A stretch of 18,745 nucleotides of DNA, from the NCBI GenBank assembly GCA_037968835.1, contig JBBKWG010000155.1, positions 1 through 18,745 on the forward strand, given 5' to 3'. This stretch comes from JBBKWG01 sp037968835 (GTDB lineage Bacteria > Pseudomonadota > Alphaproteobacteria > Rhodobacterales > Rhodobacteraceae). Positions 14,544 to 18,745 of this stretch are shown here, one piece after another; within the stretch, counting starts at the first letter, position 1; every line of letters starts with the position of its first letter. A program made the translations under genes and the position numbers. Under the pieces are notes generated by a model that was given only the letters and a program-made list of their open reading frames with translations, was not told the origin of the DNA and searched no databases.

Positions 14544-15290
14544 TCATACCGGTTTGGGTTCGGGTTGGGTCAACCCGTCGAGCACTCTTAACGGGCGACG
14601 CACAGCTTCGCTGAGACCCGGACGCGGTGGTGCCGGAACTTGTTTGGTGACCTCGACCATCAATACGCCACCGGCAAACTGGTTCGAGATGGTCTTGCCG
14701 AAGCGTTCCAGAATCTGTCCAGTTTTCATCCAGAACGGGGTTTCGGCGGGCGGCTGATAGAGAGCGGCAAGGTGGCGCTTGGGTTTCAGACCGATCTGGC
14801 TGAGTTGCGTTTCGAGTTGGCCAAGCGAATAGGGGCGCCCGAAACCGAAGGGTGTCCCGTCACGGCGCGCCCAAAGCCCGGCGCGGTTTGGTACGATGAA
14901 AAGGCCGCGACCTTCGGGGGCAAGGACACGGTAGCATTCGTCGAGAAGATCGGTCGGGTTTTCGCTGGTTTCCAGACCGTGCATGACAATCAGCTTGTCG
15001 ACGCTATCAGTCTCGATTGGCCAAAGCGTTTCCTCGCATAGAACCGCCACATTCGGAAGACCTGCCGGCCAGGGCATCACACCCTGTTGACCTGGCATCA
15101 ATGCGATCACCCGCCTGGCTTGATCAAGATATGGACGCAGCAACGGGGCCGAAAATCCGAAGCCGACAACGTTTTGCCTTTCGGCAGTCGGCCAAAGCGC
15201 CAGCATTTGATCGCGGATCGCTTTTTGCGCGGCACGACCAAGCCGTGTCCGATAATAGAAGGTTCTGAGGTCCAGCACGTCGAGGTGCAT
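14544..15290 (-). CDS. Class I SAM-methyltransferase-like protein
   Basis: This 248-residue protein resembles class I SAM-dependent methyltransferases in its middle part. WPIETDSVDKLIVMHGLETS followed by LLDECYRVLAPEGRGLFIVPN (about residues 90-135) matches the post-motif region in which a ...LxExxRVLxPGG... strand-helix precedes a beta strand. The nucleotide-binding glycine motif that should read like DxGCGxG is VVGFGFSAPLL here, so SAM binding may be altered or lost. The start MHLDVLDLRTFYYR is preferred by family length; an upstream ATG at 15329 would run into the gloB control region. The ribosome binding site is weak. The gene is divergent from gloB with a 62-bp shared gap. The substrate is unknown. 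Confidence 0.75.
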   Translation of the reverse strand: MHLDVLDLRTFYYRTRLGRAAQKAIRDQMLALWPTAERQNVVGFGFSAPLLRPYLDQARRVIALMPGQQGVMPWPAGLPNVAVLCEETLWPIETDSVDKLIVMHGLETSENPTDLLDECYRVLAPEGRGLFIVPNRAGLWARRDGTPFGFGRPYSLGQLETQLSQIGLKPKRHLAALYQPPAETPFWMKTGQILERFGKTISNQFAGGVLMVEVTKQVPAPPRPGLSEAVRRPLRVLDGLTQPEPKPV

Positions 15291-15315
15291 TGCGACTTGC
15301 CCGCTCTTCGCCCAA

Positions 15316-15328
15316 TGTCGGTCCGACA
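15316..15328. promoter_or_regulatory. Palindrome in the gap between the methyltransferase-like gene and gloB, candidate operator
   Basis: TGTCGGTCCGACA is a perfect 6+1+6 inverted repeat in the centre of the 62-bp gap between two divergent genes. That position could serve both promoters. No -10/-35 pair could be assigned with confidence, so its role is a guess from position and symmetry. Confidence 0.35.
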
Positions 15329-15352
15329 ATACCCGGATCGAAAGGCATTGCC

Positions 15353-16114
15353 ATGGAATTCGAAATCGTCACTGTCCCGTGTCTCCGCGACAACTATGCC
15401 TATCTGGTGCGTTGTGACGGCACGACCGCGCTTGTCGATGCGCCGGAAGCACCGCCGATCATTGCGGCACTGGAGGCGCGCGACTGGGATCTTGACGAGA
15501 TCTGGATCACCCACCACCACGGCGATCATATCGAAGGTGTCCCCGAACTGTTCGCGCGTTATAATCCGGTCGTGCGCGGTGCCGCTGCCGATGCCCATAG
15601 GTTGCCGCCGCTCGATCATTCCTACGGCGATGGCGACAAATTCACTTTCGCGGGCGCTGACGTCTCTGTGCTGGACGTCTCAGGTCACACTGTCGGCCAT
15701 ATCGCGTTTCACTTACCGGCCGCCAAAGCGGTCTTCACTGCCGACAGTTTGATGGCGCTTGGGTGCGGGCGTGTGTTCGAGGGAACGATGCCGCAGATGT
15801 GGAACAGTTTGTCCAAGCTGGCGTCCCTGCCGCAAGATACACAAGTTTATTCGGGACATGAATATACTGCCAACAACGCGCGTTTTGCGCTGACTATCGA
15901 GCCGGATAATGTCGCGCTGAAGGCTCGCTCCACCGAGATCGAAACGGCTCGGACAAACGGTAATCCGACAGTTCCCTCGGCGCTGTCGCTCGAGCTAGAG
16001 ACCAATCCATTTTTGCGCGCGGGATTGCAGGACGTGAAATCCGGACTAGATATGAGCGGTCAGAGCGATGACGCGGTTTTTGCAGAAATACGACTGCGCA
16101 AGGATTCGTTCTGA
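15353..16114 (+). CDS. gloB: Hydroxyacylglutathione hydrolase (glyoxalase II)
   Basis: This 253-residue metallo-beta-lactamase-fold enzyme hydrolyses S-D-lactoylglutathione to D-lactate and glutathione, the second step of methylglyoxal detoxification in the cytoplasm. The binuclear metal ligands are all visible: THHHGDH (His54, His56, Asp58, His59), the histidine of SGHTVGH (112), the aspartate of FTADS (131) and the histidine of SGHEYT (169). The conserved CGRVFEGT follows. The C-terminal RLRKDSF keeps the Arg and Lys (247 and 250) that match the glutathione-binding pair in the human enzyme. The start at MEFEIVTVPC is supported by AAAGG seven bases upstream; an in-frame ATG at 15290 gives an extension with no similarity. 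It is followed by an inverted repeat and then clpA. Confidence 0.95.
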   Translation: MEFEIVTVPCLRDNYAYLVRCDGTTALVDAPEAPPIIAALEARDWDLDEIWITHHHGDHIEGVPELFARYNPVVRGAAADAHRLPPLDHSYGDGDKFTFAGADVSVLDVSGHTVGHIAFHLPAAKAVFTADSLMALGCGRVFEGTMPQMWNSLSKLASLPQDTQVYSGHEYTANNARFALTIEPDNVALKARSTEIETARTNGNPTVPSALSLELETNPFLRAGLQDVKSGLDMSGQSDDAVFAEIRLRKDSF

Positions 16115-16120
16115 TTTTGC

Positions 16121-16171
16121 CACATTTTCCCACAGTTCTTAGGGTAGAACGTCGCATACACGGAAAATGTG
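16121..16171. repeat. Long inverted repeat with nested dyad between gloB and clpA
   Basis: CACATTTTCC (16121-16130) is repeated exactly in inverted form as GGAAAATGTG (16162-16171), with a 31-base gap. Inside the gap lies a second dyad, GTTCT (16135-16139) and AGAAC (16146-16150), around TAGGGT. It begins seven bases after the gloB stop. No T-run follows on the plus strand, so it is not a standard intrinsic terminator. It could be a protective 3' structure for gloB mRNA or a pair of protein-binding half sites upstream of clpA. Confidence 0.5.
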
Positions 16172-16238
16172 AGCGCCCGTGAAGAAAAAAGTCTTGAAGC
16201 TCGGCGAAACTAACCGAACTCTAAGACTATGAGGCCAC

Positions 16239-16270
16239 GGTTCGGACGGGGCCTGAAAGCCCCCCGGACC
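16239..16270 (+). other. Strong hairpin in the clpA leader, just ahead of the ribosome binding site
   Basis: GGTTCGG (16239-16245) plus GGGGC (16248-16252) can pair with GCCCC (16259-16263) plus CCGGACC (16264-16270). This makes a 12-bp stem with a two-base bulge (AC), one G-U pair and the loop CTGAAA. Eight bases after it lies the AAAGGAG ribosome binding site (16279-16285), and the GTG start is at 16294. There is no following T-run, so termination is not its job. A stabilising or translation-controlling leader structure is the likely reading. Confidence 0.5.
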
Positions 16271-16293
16271 CCTGAAGTAAAGGAGCACGGAGC

Positions 16294-18615
16294 GTGCCAT
16301 CTTTTTCGAAGACGCTCGAAGATTCCATCCACGCCGCTTTGGCAATCGCCAACGCCCGCCGCCATGAGCTTGCCACGCTGGAGCACTTGCTTCTTGCACT
16401 GGTCGACGAGCCGGACGCTGCCAAGGTGATGAAAGCGTGCTCGGTGGATTTGGAAGAGCTCCGCAAGACGCTTAACGATTTCATCGACGATGACCTTTCA
16501 ACCCTCGTGACAGAGATCGAAGGCTCCGAAGCGGTTCCGACCGCAGCTTTCCAGCGCGTGATCCAGCGCGCTGCCATTCATGTTCAATCATCGGGTCGCA
16601 CCGAAGTGACAGGCGCGAACGTTCTTGTCGCGATCTTTGCCGAGCGCGAAAGCAATGCCGCCTACTTCCTTCAGGCCCAGGATATGACCCGCTATGACGC
16701 GGTCAATTTCATCGCGCATGGCGTTGCCAAGGATCCTTCGTTCGGGGAATCCCGACCTATCAGCGGCGCCACTGAATTCGAGGAAGAAACTCAACACACG
16801 ACTCCGGATGATGACGGCAAGGAATCCGCGCTTTCAAAATTCTGCGTGGATCTGAACGCCAAAGCGGTAAAGGGCGATGTCGACCCGTTGATCGGGCGCG
16901 CTCACGAAGTCGAGCGCTGCATCCAGGTTCTATGTCGTCGCCGAAAGAACAACCCGCTGCTGGTGGGTGATCCCGGTGTTGGCAAGACCGCGATTGCCGA
17001 AGGACTGGCCCGCAAGATTATCGACGGCGAAACACCCGAGGTATTGCTTGGCGCGACGATCTATTCGCTCGACATGGGCGCGCTTCTGGCTGGCACCCGC
17101 TATCGCGGCGACTTCGAAGAGCGTCTGAAGGCTGTCGTGACGGAACTTGAAGAGCATGAAGATGCGATCCTGTTCATCGACGAGATCCACACCGTGATCG
17201 GTGCCGGTGCGACGTCGGGCGGGGCGATGGACGCCTCGAACCTGCTGAAGCCAGCGCTACAGGGTGGCAAGCTGCGCTGCATGGGGTCGACGACCTACAA
17301 GGAATTCCGTCAGCATTTTGAAAAGGACCGTGCGTTGTCGCGGCGTTTCCAGAAGATCGACGTGAACGAGCCGACGGTCGAGGACAGCATCAAGATTCTT
17401 CTGGGGCTGAAGCCGTATTTCGAAGAGCATCACTCGGTGATCTACACCGAAGACGCGATCAAGACTGCGGTTGAACTTGCAGCGCGGTACATCAACGACC
17501 GGAAACTGCCCGACAAGGCGATCGACGTCATCGACGAAGCCGGCGCGGCGCAGCGATTGGTTGTGGAATCCGAGCGCAACAAGATCATCGACGTTGCGCA
17601 GATCGAGAACGTGGTGGCCAAGATCGCCCGCATCCCGCCGAAAACCGTCTCCAAGGACGATGCTGCGGTGCTGAAGGATCTGGATGCCAGCCTAAAACGC
17701 GTCGTATTCGGACAGAACCGTGCCATCGAAGCACTATCCTCTGCGATCAAGCTAAGCCGTGCGGGGCTGCGCGAGCCGGAAAAACCCATTGGCAACTATT
17801 TGTTCGCGGGTCCGACCGGTGTCGGCAAAACCGAAGTTGCGAAACAGCTGGCCGATACGCTGGGAGTCGAATTGCTGCGATTTGATATGTCGGAGTACAT
17901 GGAAAAGCACGCTGTATCGCGTCTGATCGGTGCTCCGCCGGGTTACGTCGGCTTTGATCAGGGCGGTATGTTGACTGACGGTGTCGATCAGCACCCGCAC
18001 TGCGTGCTTCTGCTCGACGAGATCGAAAAAGCGCACCCCGATGTGTTCAACATCCTCTTGCAGGTGATGGACCACGGCAAGCTGACAGACCACAACGGCC
18101 GGGCGGTGGATTTCCGCAACGTGATCCTGATAATGACTTCGAACGCGGGCGCTGCCGACATGGCGCGCGCAGCGATCGGGTTCAATCGCGACAAGCGCGA
18201 GGGCGAGGACACCGCCGCCATCGAGCGGACGTTCACGCCGGAATTCCGCAACCGTCTGGACGCGATCATCAGCTTCGGCGCGTTGCCGAAAGAGGTGATT
18301 TTGCAAGTGGTCGAGAAGTTCGTGCTGCAACTGGAAGCGCAGTTGCTGGACCGGAACGTCCATATTGAATTGACCCGACCCGCAGCGGAATGGCTGGCCA
18401 ACAAGGGCTATGATGACAATATGGGCGCACGACCGCTTGGTCGCGTCATTCAGGAAGAGATCAAGAAACCGCTGGCCGAGGAATTGCTTTTCGGCAAACT
18501 AGCGAAGGGCGGACTGGTGAAGGTTGCCGTAAAAGACGGCAAACTCGACCTTAGGATCGAATCCGAGATGAAGCGCATCTCGTCGAAAAAGCCGCCACTA
18601 CTGACGGCAGAATGA
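16294..18615 (+). CDS. clpA: ATP-dependent Clp protease ATPase subunit ClpA (GTG start)
   Basis: This 773-residue AAA+ unfoldase unfolds substrates and threads them into ClpP in the cytoplasm. Two N-terminal Clp repeats occupy about residues 1-145 (opening PSFSKTLEDSIHAALAIANA), then a linker. AAA domain 1 has Walker A GDPGVGKT (225-232) and Walker B ILFIDEIHT (292-300). AAA domain 2 has Walker A GPTGVGKT (506-513) and Walker B VLLLDEIEKAHPD (571-583). The short spacing between the two, without the long coiled-coil insert of ClpB, and the tripeptide IGF (628-630) in the ClpP-docking loop identify ClpA. The start codon is GTG with AAAGGAG eight bases upstream. The adaptor gene clpS, often next to clpA in proteobacteria, is not in the 179 bp upstream or within this window. 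A terminator follows at once. Confidence 0.97.
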   Translation: MPSFSKTLEDSIHAALAIANARRHELATLEHLLLALVDEPDAAKVMKACSVDLEELRKTLNDFIDDDLSTLVTEIEGSEAVPTAAFQRVIQRAAIHVQSSGRTEVTGANVLVAIFAERESNAAYFLQAQDMTRYDAVNFIAHGVAKDPSFGESRPISGATEFEEETQHTTPDDDGKESALSKFCVDLNAKAVKGDVDPLIGRAHEVERCIQVLCRRRKNNPLLVGDPGVGKTAIAEGLARKIIDGETPEVLLGATIYSLDMGALLAGTRYRGDFEERLKAVVTELEEHEDAILFIDEIHTVIGAGATSGGAMDASNLLKPALQGGKLRCMGSTTYKEFRQHFEKDRALSRRFQKIDVNEPTVEDSIKILLGLKPYFEEHHSVIYTEDAIKTAVELAARYINDRKLPDKAIDVIDEAGAAQRLVVESERNKIIDVAQIENVVAKIARIPPKTVSKDDAAVLKDLDASLKRVVFGQNRAIEALSSAIKLSRAGLREPEKPIGNYLFAGPTGVGKTEVAKQLADTLGVELLRFDMSEYMEKHAVSRLIGAPPGYVGFDQGGMLTDGVDQHPHCVLLLDEIEKAHPDVFNILLQVMDHGKLTDHNGRAVDFRNVILIMTSNAGAADMARAAIGFNRDKREGEDTAAIERTFTPEFRNRLDAIISFGALPKEVILQVVEKFVLQLEAQLLDRNVHIELTRPAAEWLANKGYDDNMGARPLGRVIQEEIKKPLAEELLFGKLAKGGLVKVAVKDGKLDLRIESEMKRISSKKPPLLTAE

Positions 18616-18621
18616 AAAAAT

Positions 18622-18653
18622 GACCCCGGTTTAGACGCCGGGGTCTTTCTTTT
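18622..18653 (+). terminator. Intrinsic terminator of clpA
   Basis: GACCCCGG (18622-18629) and CCGGGGTC (18638-18645) form a perfect 8-bp stem with loop TTTAGACG, followed by TTTCTTTT. It begins six bases after the clpA stop. An A-run (18615-18620) precedes the stem, so it could also act in the other direction on a minus-strand transcript. Confidence 0.92.
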
Positions 18654-18745
18654 CCGATGTCGCGAATGGTTTGTGGGCAATAGGGGCGCTGCCTCTCGCC
18701 CGGCCTCATCCCTTGATTTTATCGGCCCAAAGACGTGATGCTGGC

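Noticed and set aside
16135..16150. Possible LexA box GTTCTTAGGGTAGAAC
   Set aside because: Alphaproteobacterial LexA sites are direct repeats of the GTTC-N7-GTTC type. This is an inverted repeat with eight bases between GTTC and GAAC, and gloB and clpA are not typical SOS genes.
16194..16222. Possible sigma-32 or sigma-70 promoter for clpA (TTGAAG, 17 bases, AACTCT)
   Set aside because: The -10 part matches neither consensus well, and the C-rich heat-shock -10 is absent; too weak to list as a feature.
1..18745. Mobile elements, CRISPR arrays, defence islands, tRNA or rRNA genes
   Set aside because: No regularly spaced direct repeats, transposase or integrase motifs, cloverleaf sequences or rRNA segments were recognised on either strand; nearly all space is accounted for by housekeeping-type genes.

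Overview
This window looks like a chromosomal segment of an alphaproteobacterium, most likely in or near the Rhodobacterales (Roseobacter group). The grounds are: a moderately GC-rich sequence, an F1-only ATP synthase operon (atpHAGDC with no F0 genes attached), a thioredoxin-TPR co-chaperone with an intact CGPC pair, DUF1206 and DUF924 genes of alphaproteobacterial type, and an intergenic palindrome resembling elements I recall from Rhodobacterales genomes. The assignment comes from protein recognition only. Nearly all the DNA is protein-coding. I saw no tRNA, rRNA, CRISPR array, insertion sequence, phage or plasmid gene, so this reads as core chromosome.

Layout, left to right. (1) A partial amidase gene (minus, cut by the left edge) is divergent from a UbiH/COQ6-type flavin hydroxylase (plus). 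(2) A minus-strand trio reads cnoX-like thioredoxin, Lon N-terminal-domain protein, Trm112-like small protein; the last two share an ATGA overlap. A short palindromic hairpin separates this trio from the convergent ubiH-type gene. (3) A minus-strand set reads exodeoxyribonuclease III (xth), Tat-type FAD-linked oxidase, a four-helix membrane protein and a membrane-anchored protein of unknown function; the last three overlap stop-to-start. This is the least understood unit in the window. (4) A DUF924 gene and a DUF1206 gene (minus). (5) The F1 ATP synthase operon atpHAGDC (minus), closed by a clear intrinsic terminator and preceded by a gene-free stretch of about 300 bp. (6) A SAM-methyltransferase-like gene (minus) is divergent from gloB, glyoxalase II (plus). 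(7) clpA (plus) has a GTG start, a structured leader and a textbook terminator.

Functional links. Group 5 encodes the catalytic head of ATP synthase. Group 2 and clpA both concern protein quality control. gloB detoxifies methylglyoxal-derived S-D-lactoylglutathione. The flavin hydroxylase probably acts in ubiquinone synthesis. The three overlapping genes behind xth probably form a co-made envelope redox unit whose substrate is unknown.

No dramatic new system such as a defence island or mobile element is visible. The best candidates for something undescribed are the FAD-oxidase cassette and several unannotated DNA or RNA structures: a palindrome inside the cnoX promoter, a 10-bp inverted repeat behind gloB, and a strong hairpin just ahead of the clpA ribosome binding site.
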